Shown here in pieces: positions 36,768-48,275 of a stretch of 64,000 nt of DNA; within the stretch, counting starts at the first letter, position 1, and every line of letters begins with the position of its first letter. This stretch comes from Megalobrama amblycephala (lineage: Eukaryota; Chordata; Actinopteri; Cypriniformes; Xenocyprididae). Where the stretch lies: the NCBI RefSeq assembly GCF_018812025.1, contig NC_063063.1, forward strand, positions 3,107,672 through 3,171,671. Reading direction: 5' to 3'. Both the position numbers and the translations under genes were made by a program. The notes beneath the pieces were generated by a model. The model worked only from the letters and a program-made list of their open reading frames with translations. It had not been told where the DNA came from and did no database searches.

Positions 36768-37860
36768 ATGATTAAGAAAATGAGTCCTTCAGAGAATGAG
36801 TTTGACATCCCTGCGAAGAACTGCTACAGGATGGTCATTCTCGGATCCACAAAAGTTGGGAAAACGGCGATAGTGTCCCGCTTTCTGAACGGACGCTTTG
36901 AGGAGCAATACACGCCGACCATAGAGGACTTTCACAGGAAACTCTACAGCATCAAAGGAGATGTGTATCAGCTGGACATTTTGGATACTTCAGGGAATCA
37001 TCCGTTCCCAGCTATGAGGAGACTGTCTATTCTGACAGGTAAATATCAGACTATATAATCTCATTAAATAAAACTCAGTGTTTTACCAGCGATGCCATAG
37101 AAGAAGCATTTTTTTTTTGTTCCATAAAGAACCTTGTGAAGAGTTCTAAAAAAGAATTTTTGGAACATTTTTTAAAAATCTAAAGAACTTTTCCCACTAT
37201 AAATATATATATATATATATATATTTTTGGAATGGATTTACATGCAAATAAAGAACCTTTATTATTATTTTTTTTTTTCTAACTAAACAGTAGTCTGCAT
37301 TTCTAATCATTCCCCCTACTCTTTTGGCTACAGGTGACGTTTTCATCCTGGTGTTCAGTCTGGACAACCGCGAGTCGTTTCACGAGGTGCAGCGGCTCAA
37401 ACAGCAGATCTACGAGACCAAGTCCTGCCTTAAAAACAAGACCAAAGAGAACGTGGACGTGCCTCTGGTCATCTGCGGGAACAAGGGCGACCGCGAGTTC
37501 TACCGCGAGGTTCAGCGCGAAGAGATCGAGCAGCTGATCGCCGGAGACGAGCAGTGCGCGTACTTCGAGATCTCCGCCAAGAGGAACACGAACGTCGACC
37601 AGATGTTTCAGAGACTCTTTGCTCTCGCCAAACTACCCAACGAGATGAGCCCGGACCTTCACCGCAAGGTTTCCGTGCAGTATTGTGACATTCTGCACAA
37701 AAAGTCTCTCAGAAACAAGAAGGTGAAGGACGGCGACGCGTACGGCATCGTTGCGCCTTTCGCGCGCCGCCCCAGCGTGCACAGTGACTTGATGTACATC
37801 AAAGAGAAGGCGATAGGAGGCGGACAGACCAAGGACAAAGAGAGATGCATCATTAGCTAA
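36768..37860 (+). CDS. rasd1: Dexamethasone-induced Ras-related protein 1 (RASD1/Dexras1/AGS1)
   Basis: RASD1 is a Ras-family GTPase that modulates heterotrimeric G-protein and NO signalling; in mammals it is induced by glucocorticoid. Coding exons are 36768-37038 and 37334-37860, joined through a 295-bp GT-AG intron with a split Gly codon (G|GT), giving 265 residues. All G boxes are present: P-loop GSTKVGKT (26-33), switch I PTIED (50-54), DTSG (73-76), NKGD (140-143) and SAK (171-173). After the GTPase domain come the family's extended cationic C-terminal region, with IVAPFARRPSVHSDLMYI, and a CAAX prenylation motif CIIS (262-265), indicating membrane attachment. The start MIKKM corresponds to the second Met of human RASD1 (281 aa); no earlier in-frame Met is visible. 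The fish protein also lacks the glycine-rich insert of the human tail. Exon 2 is clearly GC-richer than its surroundings. RASD2/Rhes is the main alternative, but the MIKK...NCYRMVILG start, NHPFPAMRRLSILTG and the neighbours favour RASD1. Confidence 0.97.
37202..37224. repeat. (TA)n in the rasd1 intron
   Basis: Short TA run in the middle of the 295-bp intron. Confidence 0.85.
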
Positions 37861-38311
37861 AACCGAGCCGTCCAAAGCACTGCTGCGGTCATTATGAGAC
37901 GCACACGGTTGTTGTGCCTATTGCGGTGACTCCGAAAGGAGCGCGTTCGCGCCGGCGGTTGAAGTCAGTCATCGGCTTGAGCTCTCACCTCGCGACGTGG
38001 AAGCGCATGTAATGCTCGCGAGATCTCCTGTACAGAATATGGACTTTGTTCTGTTCAGTCTGAGCGCTCTGTGATGTGGCTTACAAGTATCAGCTCCATG
38101 CTTAAAAAATGTGCTTTGTTAGAACATTTGCCTTTTTGGGTGCTGAAGGGAGTTGCAATGTCAGCTGTTTACATTTTTTTTTTTTTTTTTTTGGTTAAAC
38201 TTTATCACAAAGAAATCAACTTGAATGTTTTATTGCATTTGGAACAATTTTTTATTGTCAATGAATGTATATTTATTCTTCTATGTCATTGTTGAATTGA
38301 ACACGTGGAAA

Positions 38312-38317
38312 AATAAA
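38312..38317 (+). terminator. Probable rasd1 polyadenylation signal
   Basis: AATAAA sits about 450 bp after the rasd1 stop in GGAAAAATAAAATTTTTTTG. It is followed by a T/GT-rich stretch suitable as a downstream element. The intervening bases would be the 3' UTR, including a T run near 38177-38192. Confidence 0.6.
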
Positions 38318-39001
38318 ATTTTTTTGTCAAGAATATGCACGTTTCCTCGTTACTTTTCAAGCAGCCTAACACATTTATATATGTTCTTACAGACCTACAA
38401 CTGAAAACTAGTAGCTAAATCTAAAATAGTCCAGATATATCCTTTAATACTGCACTAATCTGAAAATAACTTCAACTCAAACTTGACGCCAAGCAAAAAA
38501 CAAATCTACCTGATTTAGCACATTTAAAATATGGTCTCTTCTATCTGAAAGTTTGAAGCTAAAGCACACCTTGAGTATATATGCTTCAAAACTACAGAAC
38601 AACCTAAAAAAATACCTTAGGATGATCAAAAATATAGTTTTGTATGAGTATAAATATTCCAAATATATTTAAAATGTAGTAATCTAAAGAACAAAAAGCC
38701 TTCTAGGATGCACAAACTATTGTCATTTGTTGTATGCACACTTCATGCCAGCAAAAAACACTTGTAATTGATCTATTATGGCTTGCAATGAGACTCCAAT
38801 ACTGTCTGAGTCTGAAAAATATGGTTTCATCTATCTGCTAAAGCCCATCAAGGATAAATATTCCAGATATATTTTTTAAATCTCAAAATACCTTCTATGA
38901 GGCTCAAATAATTGTCATTTGTATGTTGTGCACAGTTGGCGCCAAGAAAGCACAGCTTGTAATTAACAAATTTGGCTTGGAACGAGGCCTCGATATTGTG
39001 T

Positions 39002-40000
39002 CTGCGTGCAGAATTATTAGGAAAGTTGATTTTCTGATCATATTTTTTTTTTCCAGACACATCTTACCAATTCCAAACCACATTAATCTTAATAATTACT
39101 ATTAATTTTGTATTTAATCATTTATTAGTGATATATAATTGTTCATGAAGGCTGGAAATGAAAGATTCCTTATAATTATCTGGTATGTTTTCAATAAAAT
39201 GAGCCAAAAAGAGATTTAACTCAGACTGAAAAGTCAAACATTATTGAATGCTCATGAGAAGGATGCCATACTAATGCAATACTAGAAACTGGACAGTGAA
39301 ATGCTCATTGGGTCAGCAGGGTCAGATTAAAACAGGTGGAGAAGAAAAGACACGTTAACTGCAAAAGAATTAAGAAATAAGTGTGAAACCATCAGGAACC
39401 CTTTAGTATTTCACAACACTTCAGCTTGTGATTCTTATTAAGTGAGGTCATTTTTTAGGATTTTTTACCTAACTTAAGTCTCTGAGATCTTGACACCTCG
39501 CACTTCTGGAGACTCCAGGTAGGTTTACGTTCTGGAAAATGGTGTCGCTGGAGACTAAACTGTTCCTGATGGTTTCACTCTTAATTCTTCACCTTGATTC
39601 TTTTGCATTTAACATTAGTCTTTTCTTCTCCACCTGTTTTTGTCTGACCCTGCTGACCCAGTGAAATGCACTGTCCATTGGTCATGCCTCAACTGCCATT
39701 TCTAGTATTGTATTAGTATTGCATCCTTCTCGTAAGCATTTAATAATTTTTTTATTAAATGAGTAAAATCTCTTTTTTGGCTCATTTTATCTGTAAAAGA
39801 AAACTTACCTAATAATTATGCACACCTCAATATAAGGCGTTTTTCATTTCCAGCCTTCATGAACAATTATATATCACTAATAAATTATTAAATACAAAAT
39901 TAATAGTAGTTATTAAGATTGATGTGATTTGGAATTGGCAAGATGTGCCTGGAAAAAAAAATTATCAGAAAATCAACTTGCCTAATAATTCTGAACACAG
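39002..40000. mobile_element. About 1-kb fold-back element with CAGAATTATTAGG ends
   Basis: Left GCAGAATTATTAGGAAAGTT and right AACTTGCCTAATAATTCTGA are inverted. The arms continue inward with CATGAAGGCTGGAAATGAAA pairing with the complementary segment at 39847-39866, and with GTCAGCAGGGTCAGA pairing with TCTGACCCTGCTGAC. No transposase is present. Confidence 0.8.
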
Positions 40001-40355
40001 TGTATTAAAAAAAAAAAAAATGTTTTATCTAAACTTGCCCCTAAAGCTCATCTTGAATATACATTTTCCAGATATATGCATTTAAAGAAGCATTAATCTG
40101 ATAATACCTTCTAGGATGCTCAAGCTTTGACATTTGTATGCTGTGCACACTCTTGACACCAAGAAAACACAGCTTATAATTTATTCATCTTGCTTGAAAT
40201 TAGGCCTCAATATGAGCACATTAAAATATAACTTCATCTACCTACTGCAAGTCCAACGAGGATAAATATTCCAGATATATTCTTTAAAAATGCAGAAAAA
40301 TCTCAAAATCCCTTTTATGATGCTCAAAAAATTGTCATTTGTATGTTGAGCACAC

Positions 40356-41249
40356 TTAAAGGGTTAGTTCACCCAAAAATGTATACTCGGATACAATATT
40401 GTGGCCTCATTTCAAGCCATAATAGATTAGTTAATTACAAGCTGTGCTTGCTTGGTGTTAAAAGGGTTAGTTCACCCAAAAATGTTGTCATTTATTACTC
40501 ACCCTCATGTCGTTCCACACCCATAAGACCTTCGTTCATCTTCGGAACACAAATTAAAATATTTTAGTTGAAATCCGATGGCTCCGTGAGGCCTCCATAG
40601 GAAGCAATGACATTTCCTCTCTCAAGATCCATAAAGGTACTAAAAACATATTTAAATCGGTTCATGCGAGTACAGTGGTTCAATATTAATATTATAAAGC
40701 CACAAGAATATTTTTTGTGTGCCAAAAAAAACAAAATAACGACTTATTTAGTGATGGCCGATTTCAAAACACTGCTTCAGGAAGCATCGGAGCACAAATG
40801 AATCAGTGTATCGAATCTTCTGTTCAGAGCGCCAAAGTCACGTGATTTCAGCCGTTGGCAGTTTGACACGCAATCTGAATCATGATTCAACACACTGATT
40901 TATTTGTGCTCCGAATCTTCCTGAAGCAGTGTTTTGAAATCGACCATCACTAAATAAGTCGTTATTTTGTTTTTTTGGCGCTCCAAAAATATTCTCATGG
41001 CTTTATAATATTAATATTGAACCACTGTACTCACATGAACTGATTTAAATATGTTTTTAGTACCTTTATGGATCTTGAGAGAGGAAATGTCATTGCTCCC
41101 TATGCAGGCCTCACGGAGCCATCAGGATTTCAACAAAAATATCTTAATTTGTGTTCCGAAGATGAACGAAGGTCTTACGGGTGTGGAACGGTATGAGGGT
41201 GAGTAATAAATGACAGAATTTTCATTTTTGGGTGAACTAACCCTTTTAA
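40356..41249. mobile_element. TTAA-type fold-back element with rearranged left end
   Basis: An intact element, 40458-41249, begins and ends with TTAA and carries TIR AAAGGGTTAGTTCACCCAAA plus long inverted arms (for example ACTCACCCTCATGTCGTTCC and its complement). Left of it, 40356-40381 is a 26-bp stub of the same TIR, and 40382-40457 is an inverted copy of the right flank (41250-41326). Confidence 0.85.
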
Positions 41250-41628
41250 CACCAAGCAAGCACAGCTTGTAATTAACTAATCTATTATGGCTTGAAATGA
41301 GGCCCCAATATTGTATCCGAGTATATTTTAAAAAATAAATAATTATAAAAATGATAATTATAAAATAATTATAAAAAATTATTTAATTAAAATTATAAAA
41401 AATATTTAAATTACAAAAAATGTTAAAGCTCATCTTGTGTATAAATATTCCATATATATACACATAAAAAAATCTAAAATACCTTATGTTATGTACCTTA
41501 TGTCTTATGTTGATTTCAAGCAAAATTGCTTGTTATTTCAGTCATTTATCTGGTTTAAGACAATACTGTCTCAGGTAGGTTTCATTTTTAAGTGCAACTA
41601 AAAACCTCTAATCGAACAAGAGATTGAA

Positions 41629-41634
41629 TTTAAT
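41629..41634 (-). terminator. Possible med9 polyadenylation signal (ATTAAA)
   Basis: ATTAAA on the minus strand lies about 190 bp past the med9 stop. I saw no AATAAA between the stop and this point. Being the commonest variant hexamer, it is a plausible but weak call. Confidence 0.3.
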
Positions 41635-41823
41635 GCACAAACTATGACAAAGTACACAGTAACCATTCACCGACACAAAACACATGATTTTGCAAATGCT
41701 ATGCCCAAAGTAAAAACAATATATATATATATATATACACAAAAATTACAAAAATAACGTGGCTGAATCACTGTCGCCTCTTCCGGTGTAAACAAGTGTT
41801 CGTGTGTTCATCCATGCATCCTC

Positions 41824-42300
41824 TCATGAAGGTTTGGGGATGTCAAACATGCACAGGCTCTTGTATTTCTGCAGAAGCTGGTTCTTGGTCTGGACCTGCT
41901 CTCTGAGGGTCTGCAGTCTGCTCTCCTGCAGCGCAGGACTCATGTCGATCCCCGGCATGGTTGAGATCTGCTCCCGAGCCTCCTGAATCTTCGTCTTCAG
42001 TTTGTTCAGCTCCTGATGTACGTCTGGACTTTCCTTATCCATGCTATTGACAGGTGGATGCAGACAGGCCGTTAATATTGCGCAACATTAAACTGATGTT
42101 GTTTACAGAGAGCAGATAGTAAAGAGAACATCCCGAGATATTCCTGAATTCTAACGAAACCAACATCACGATATGAGCATTGTGTTCCTTAAAACATAAA
42201 ACAGAAGAATGATTACTTCTTACCATTTTATTACGTCGTGAATAATGGGTAAAAAGGAATAATCTTCAGCCTCTTCTACCACCGGTACCGCAGTCGCCAT
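41824..42300 (-). CDS. med9: Mediator of RNA polymerase II transcription subunit 9
   Basis: MED9 is a small middle-module subunit of Mediator, which bridges activators and RNA polymerase II in the nucleus. Exon 1 is 42300-42224 on the minus strand, starting at ATG and ending at an ATG|GTAAG donor. Exon 2 is 42043-41824, after an AATAG acceptor, to TGA. Together they give 297 nt, or 98 residues. The split codon TG|C makes the Cys of the conserved [12 protein letters not shown] junction. Exon 1 encodes [14 protein letters not shown], matching the family core. Exon 2 is a predicted coiled coil ([19 protein letters not shown], then [17 protein letters not shown]) ending CMFDIPKPS. The protein is about 48 residues shorter than human MED9 because the proline-rich N-terminus is absent. 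The gene converges with rasd1, as in the human locus. Confidence 0.95.
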
Positions 42301-42318
42301 GTTTGCGCTGAGAGGCTG

Positions 42319-42326
42319 TTACGTCA
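42319..42326 (-). promoter_or_regulatory. CRE/ATF-like site immediately upstream of med9
   Basis: On the minus strand this reads TGACGTAA, a near-consensus CREB/ATF element, 18-26 bp before the med9 ATG. No TATA box is visible nearby, which fits a TATA-less housekeeping promoter. Function is inferred. Confidence 0.45.
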
Positions 42327-42747
42327 TCAACGTGCGTCTGCGTCTCTGTGTAAACAACGTAATGATGATGACTCTGTTTTTATCTATAAAATTATATAGC
42401 TATCCATTTGTCTGTCAATATTATATTATTTTATGATGTTTCTCTTCGTCTAAGCCTGGGTTTAAACTGGGGTCATGGTAGAGTTTAGAGAAATGTAACA
42501 AAACAATAAACGATTTAAATAAATAATACAGTAGGCTAGCTACTACAGTGAATAGAAACAAAGTAGTAAATATAACACAGTGACAACTAAATATTTTATA
42601 AATAATATTTTACACATTTATAACATACATTTTCACAGTATAAAATGGGTCTGTAGCACTAAAAGATTGAAAACTGTCTGATCTATGGCACACTGTGCGT
42701 TTAGCAGTAATAATCTAACTCGTCCATAACAATTCGGCTCTAATATA

Positions 42748-43970
42748 TGAGTCATTCCACAAAACCGGTACGATTTGAGTCCCTCTGACCTTTTTTAGTG
42801 TATTTTATCTATCGGGCCACCAAAATATATTTTTAAAAGCTTTTTGTATTAATTGAAATGCCTCCTTTAATAGCCTAATGTTTAAAAACATGACATAAAT
42901 TTTATCTTCATATTAGAAATTATTTAGTTTTTTGAGCTGACACCACCTATTTTGTCATGTCCCTCAAGGCCTTCTATGAAAATGTACTTGTGATATGAAT
43001 AATAAAATGAGAAAAAAATTCCATTTATTTTGTCATTCCCATAAATATTCATCTGTGCTTTTTTGCTGTTTTTTCCTAAGCAAATTCATGATTATTCATT
43101 AAAATCACATTATGTAGTCCCGTACCTCAGTAACCCCTCAACCCCGTTACACAAACCATAATGAAATGATACTTATGTGACATCATTAATAGGAAGTGAC
43201 ATCATAGAAGTCTTCTGAACAACATTGTGAGCAAGTTACCACCTTCTTTAATAATTATAACTAAATTATGTTGTGAAACTGTGTTTGTCGAGCTTAAAGA
43301 CTCAACCCCGTTACATCAATTAAAGATAGAAAACTATTACTTGCGAAAATGATCTTTGTTATTTCAACATTATTCATGATTTCTTAATTTCATGCATGCC
43401 ATGTGCTCTCCATTTATTCACTAGATTTAGAGCAGTGGACAATTTGGGCAAAAAAATCACAACCCCGTCACACCTACATTTTTATTATTATTTTTTTGTT
43501 AAGTTTATGAAAAAGTAACTTAAAGTTGGTTCTGAACTGAAATGTTCAGAGCAATCATAAGAACACTGATTTTAGTTCAAATACTGAAGTTAAGCCTTTG
43601 ATCAAAAATGATGAGGTTTCTGTCACAAAAAGTGCCCATTTCAGGCTTTAGTATGGCAAAAGTGTGAGATTTTATGTAACTTTTATATTTGCAGTTACTG
43701 AATTAGTGTGAGGGACATCTGATTAAGAGGAAAATGTTGATTTTATCACAAATAAATTTTATAATAATATTCAGAGAGCTCCCATAGTGTCCATAAGTTA
43801 AAATAATGACCAATAATAATAGGGATTTGATGCCTGAGATGGGAAAATATGTTGTTCTGAAAGTTAAATATTGCTTTAATGTTTTGGGGTGTTCAGAAAA
43901 GTAATGCATTTTGGTAAAAAAATCTAAAAATGTATAAATCCAAATCGTACCGGTTTCGTGGAATGACTCA
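42748..43970. mobile_element. 1.2-kb TIR element, TGAGTCATTCCAC ends
   Basis: Both ends read TGAGTCATTCCACRAAACCG continuing GTACGATTTG, a 30-bp TIR with one mismatch. The interior is AT-rich and repeats CAACCCCGTTACA-like motifs near 43138, 43311 and 43462. No transposase frame was found. Confidence 0.8.
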
Positions 43971-46017
43971 TCTAGTTTATCTAGTACTTGTCAATTACTG
44001 ACCTCAAACTTAAAGCTAAAATGCTCAACACATGATTGTACATTTAAGTAAGTCTGTCCAGACAGCATTACTGGGTCTATAGAAAGAAACATCTCTTATT
44101 ATTTGCTCAAATATTTTTGTTGTTGTTGTTTTAATAGGCTACTTATTGGTTTATTTATGTCTTGGTCATCTGATGAGGAAGGAAAATACAATACGTCCAA
44201 CGTTCCAGGAAATCTAATATCTATTACATGTATTGATAAATGTTTATTTTTTTGTCCTCTGTTAACCCATCATCACCCTCTGCCCTTTTGTTCTGAATAT
44301 GTTTATTCACACTAAATGGCCTCATGATAGGCTAGTTCCTGAAACCACATTCCTGTAGATTTGGAAATATTTGCTTTGGCATTTCTGTATTATTGATTTT
44401 CATAATCTGTGTCCCAGATATGAATGCTATGAAAAAGTTAATTGTACACCTTTTGTCAGTTTATGTGCATATGGCAGATCTGTGGCCATTGTATCCTCAT
44501 AAACGTTTTGTTTTTCATGTCAGTTTCTCATGGGTTCCTAGAAACCGCACCAGCATCTTTATACCTTCTCAAACATTCAGAGTGCTGTGCATCGATCAGC
44601 ATGTGACTGCTCTGCCGGTGGCTTTGAACACATGCACTTCTACTATTTGAATATGCATGCATGATTATTAATGTTCTAATACATCTTTTGCAGTGACCTG
44701 ACATCTAGAAACATTTTAAATTTGCTTCGTCAAACCTATGAAAGAGGAAAGAACATAAATATTTGGGCTTCTAAAGGATTAAAATGAATAGCATAAATAA
44801 TCAATTTAAATCTACATATTTTGTCACCTTCATAACTTGAAGTTTATTTAATAATTCTGCCTTTTTGGTAAATTTCCCTGCTCTTTAATGCAGCATCGTA
44901 TGCTTGGACAAACAGACCACACAATAAAGTATTTTGAAATGTTTTAGTATGCATGAGAAAGAAGGATTTAAATTCAGTTTGCAGGCCTTGTTTATTATCT
45001 TGCTTTCATTTTATTATGCTTAACTAATAAAAATGACAAACATGTTTTTTCTTTTCTTTGTTACGTAAGTCACTCTAATCAACACATATGAAGCAGACAT
45101 TTATTCATGGCACAATACCGTTTAACTGAATTTGTGGTCAGATGAAAACACACATTTATCTTATAGTGATTAGTGTAAACATGATTTTCTAAAATTAGCA
45201 TTTAATCTTAGTCTTGATTGTTTGCATTACTCAGAATGCCTAGTAGTTACTGTGTGCAGCTGAAAGTGATTGTTGTTCAGGTGCTGTATGAGGAATTCCA
45301 GGAAAAGCTCCTGCCAATCAAGAAAAACAATTTCCAAACAGGCTGTAGAATAAGCTGTGTGTTGTTTTGAAAATGTATTTATATATATTAAACATACTTT
45401 GCATACTTACTTGTTGTACAACCGTATTTAAAATATTTGATCTGTTATCATCTCTTTTTCTCAATGAATATAAAAAACTAAGATCACTTAATGCTAAATA
45501 TAAAACTGTAAAACTAACATTAAACATTAAAACAAAAATGTAACAAAACAATTAATGAAACTGCAACAATAAAATTAAGTCGTATACAAAAAATATAACA
45601 GAAATCATACTTAAGTGCAACATATAAAACATGTGACAACTTGCCCCAACCTGATCTAAAATCTGAAATTGAATATTTTTGGATTAAATTTAAGATCTAA
45701 TTTAAGAATGTTAAAAGGTTTTTAAAAAACAGTGTTAGCCCAGCTAACAATAAATATTCTAAGAACATTTTGCTCATGTTCCCATTAAGTTATAAAAATG
45801 TTATTTCTGAATCTTCCCTTAACGTTCAAAACATCCAGTTTTAAAAATGTTTTGTCTTGGTTATATGAACGTTAAGGGAACATTCCTCAAAATTTATGGG
45901 AATGTTACTTTTGAACGTTCTCTGAACATTCCGAAACAAGTAACATTTAAAAAATGTTGGACAAACTAAAACATTTCAGAAAAAAAAAACATTCCAATGA
46001 ACATTCTATTACTGAGA

Positions 46018-46174
46018 ATGTGCATGTGTGTGTCTGTGTGTGTGTCTCTGCAAGTGTGTGTGTCTGTGTCTGTGCGTGTGTGTGAGAGTGAGTGTGTGTG
46101 TCTGCATGTGTGTGTGCGTGAGTGTCTGTGCATGTGTGTGTTTTGGTGTGTGCGTGTTTATGCATTTGTGTGTC

Positions 46175-46213
<39 letters not shown>

Positions 46214-46412
46214 ATGTGTGTGTCTGTGCATTTGTGTTTGGGTGTGTGCATGTCTATGCATGTGTGTGTGTGTGTGTGTCTGAGTGTGTGTGCATGTGTG
46301 TGTCTGTGCATTTGTGTGTGTGTGTGTCTGAGTGTGTGTGCATGTGTGTGTCTGTGCATTTGTGTTTGGGTGTGTGCATGTCTATGCATGTGTGTGTGTG
46401 TGTGTGTGTGCA
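46018..46412. repeat. Complex (GT)n tract, about 395 bp
   Basis: TG dinucleotides interrupted by regularly placed CTGTGCAT, GCATGTG and TTTGGGTG variants. It includes local direct duplications, for example GCATTTGTGTTTGGGTGTGT occurring at about 46229 and 46357. The long frames on both strands are artefacts. Confidence 0.9.
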
Positions 46413-48072
46413 CATCCTGTCAGTAAGGTGTTGTTTTATTTGTTCAGCTCCGACATGCTTGAACAGCTTGATTGTTCTGACCGGACATTTACCAAACCCT
46501 CCGCAGCACGTGGTCCATCAGTTATTATTCATTAATCACGAGCCGCCTCCATTATTTCTCACACTGCTGGCACACACTGGGTGGTCATTAACAGGATGTT
46601 TTGATGGAAGCACATTGTTTGCCAATCACGTTTCCTCATTGCAGTATTCTGTCTGATCCATTCTGCTGAAACGCACAATCGATACTTTAGTCTGTTTGCT
46701 TGTTAGGCCATTGAGAAGATCAAGTCATGCTGAGATGATAAAATCATGTACATCATACACTGTCGCATATTGTTTGAAGGCCAGTTATAGTGTGTTGTCG
46801 TGCTGCAAATGAATACTTTCTTTCACAACAACAAAAAAGGCAGAAATGAAAACAAAGTTTCAATGGAAGTGTATGTGGCCACTTGTATGAGGATTTAAAA
46901 GTAGAATTGCAAAAGCTTATAATTTTATAAAAGAATTTACATAAATTTTCTCTTAAAACATATATATATAGATATAGATAGATATATAGAGATATATATA
47001 TATATAATATTTTGCATGAAATTAGTTTGTCAATGAATCTTGCTGCACAAGTTCAAGTTCAAGGGAGTGTCAATGGCATGAAAAGGTGATGATACAGACT
47101 GTCCTGTACTGATATTGTCCTTCTCTTTTGACTTGTGACATTTGAGTTCAACTCTTAGTTCACGCCTAGATTATCACATCATGCTGATCTTTTGTTTTGG
47201 AGGGAGAGACTCTGTTCTGTTGAAACCACCCTAGAAAAATCTATTGGAAGATTTTTCAGTCAATAGGAACACAGGAAACCTTGAGGAAAGAATTTTGTTT
47301 ATTGGAAAATGACTGTTACGCAATACAAATGGAATTACAACCATATTAATAATTTAGTGCAATGTGTTTTGCCAAAAAGTTAATAAGACCCCACGTGTAT
47401 ACTCTCGTCTTGCCATTTAATGTTTTTAAGTGTGGGCTGAGTCTCAGGTCAGGTCATCGTGATATAAATGAGAGAAAATACAAGTTGTGCTGTCTAGTCA
47501 CTGTGATTTTTTTTTTCTCTCCAGCTTCTTATGAAATGTTCTACCTTTGCAGTTTCACACTCCAGTGGTTTGTAACATCCGCTTCCTGACACTTTAGGTC
47601 CAAGAAAACTGTGGTCTTGACAGGTCAGCTAAACATAGTGACCACATTAGTGACTATTTGTTCCATTAACGGCACCTGTCAATCTTTGACGAACTTGCGC
47701 AGTCTGTAATGCGCTGGTTTATGCAGTTTAAAACCCGGATGACACACTTGCCCTCTTTTAGTGAATTTAACCCTCCTATTGCTCGGGGTTATTATCATCA
47801 GATGAAAACTAAAACTATAACCATTAAAATAGCATTCTCGATGATACTAAAATAACACAGCTCTTGTGTTGCAGGTCAGTTTGATTTTTGAACTGCTTAA
47901 AACTTTAGTTTCTTCTTGACATTTAGTGGCTTTTTCTCATGTAAGGTCATGAATATGCATCCAAAGTTTCAACACAGTGCTTTGGAAAAGTTGTACAATT
48001 TTTGTTGACTATGATGGTGTTAGAAGTTAAATTGATCCAACATAAGTGCATTGGATAAAAGTCCCGAGGAAG

Positions 48073-48125
48073 GTTAAAGGGATAGTTCAACCAAAAATGA
48101 AAATTATAGCATTACTTACTCTCCC
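48073..48125 (+). mobile_element. Fragment of TTAAAGGGATAGTTCA MITE
   Basis: TTAAAGGGATAGTTCAACC followed by AAAATGAAAATTATAGCATT and CTCCCTCAAGCCATCC is the usual left end of this class. No matching right end is visible. Confidence 0.5.
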
Positions 48126-48189
48126 TCAAGCCATCCTAGGTGTGTATGACTGTCTTCTTTAAGACGAACACAATCAGAGATATATTTCA

Positions 48190-48275
48190 GTAAAATACCA
48201 GGTGTAAATCTGTATGTGTCTCCCTCGTCTACTTGTGATCTGACCGAAACAGGGAAACAGGGCCTTAGAGACTAT
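48190..48275. repeat. Dispersed repeat copy (pair with 59333-59420)
   Basis: ACCAGGTGTAAATCTGTATG, TGTCTCCCTCGTC, TACTTGTGATC and AAACAGGGCCTTAGAG recur in slightly different form at 59333-59420. The nature of the parent element is unknown. Confidence 0.5.

Larger units (their letters stand above)
38400..41600 (+). repeat. Degenerate tandem repeat of about 220-250-bp units between rasd1 and med9
   Basis: Units carry CATTTGTATGTTGTGCAC, GCCAAGAAAGCACAGCTTGT, then TTGGCTTGGAA...GAGGC, then a GATAAATATTCCAGATATA block. Copies are visible at about 38480-38740, 38740-38930, 38930-39000, 40030-40200, 40200-40356 and 41250-41580. Two fold-back elements (39002-40000 and 40356-41249) interrupt the array. 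No frame is conserved. Confidence 0.7.

Noticed and set aside
37633..37875. 80-codon minus-strand frame over rasd1 exon 2
   Set aside because: Shadow of the GC-rich rasd1 coding sequence.
45947..46656. Frames of 100-219 codons rich in Cys/Val or His/Thr
   Set aside because: Translations of a complex GT/CA tract; low-complexity artefacts.
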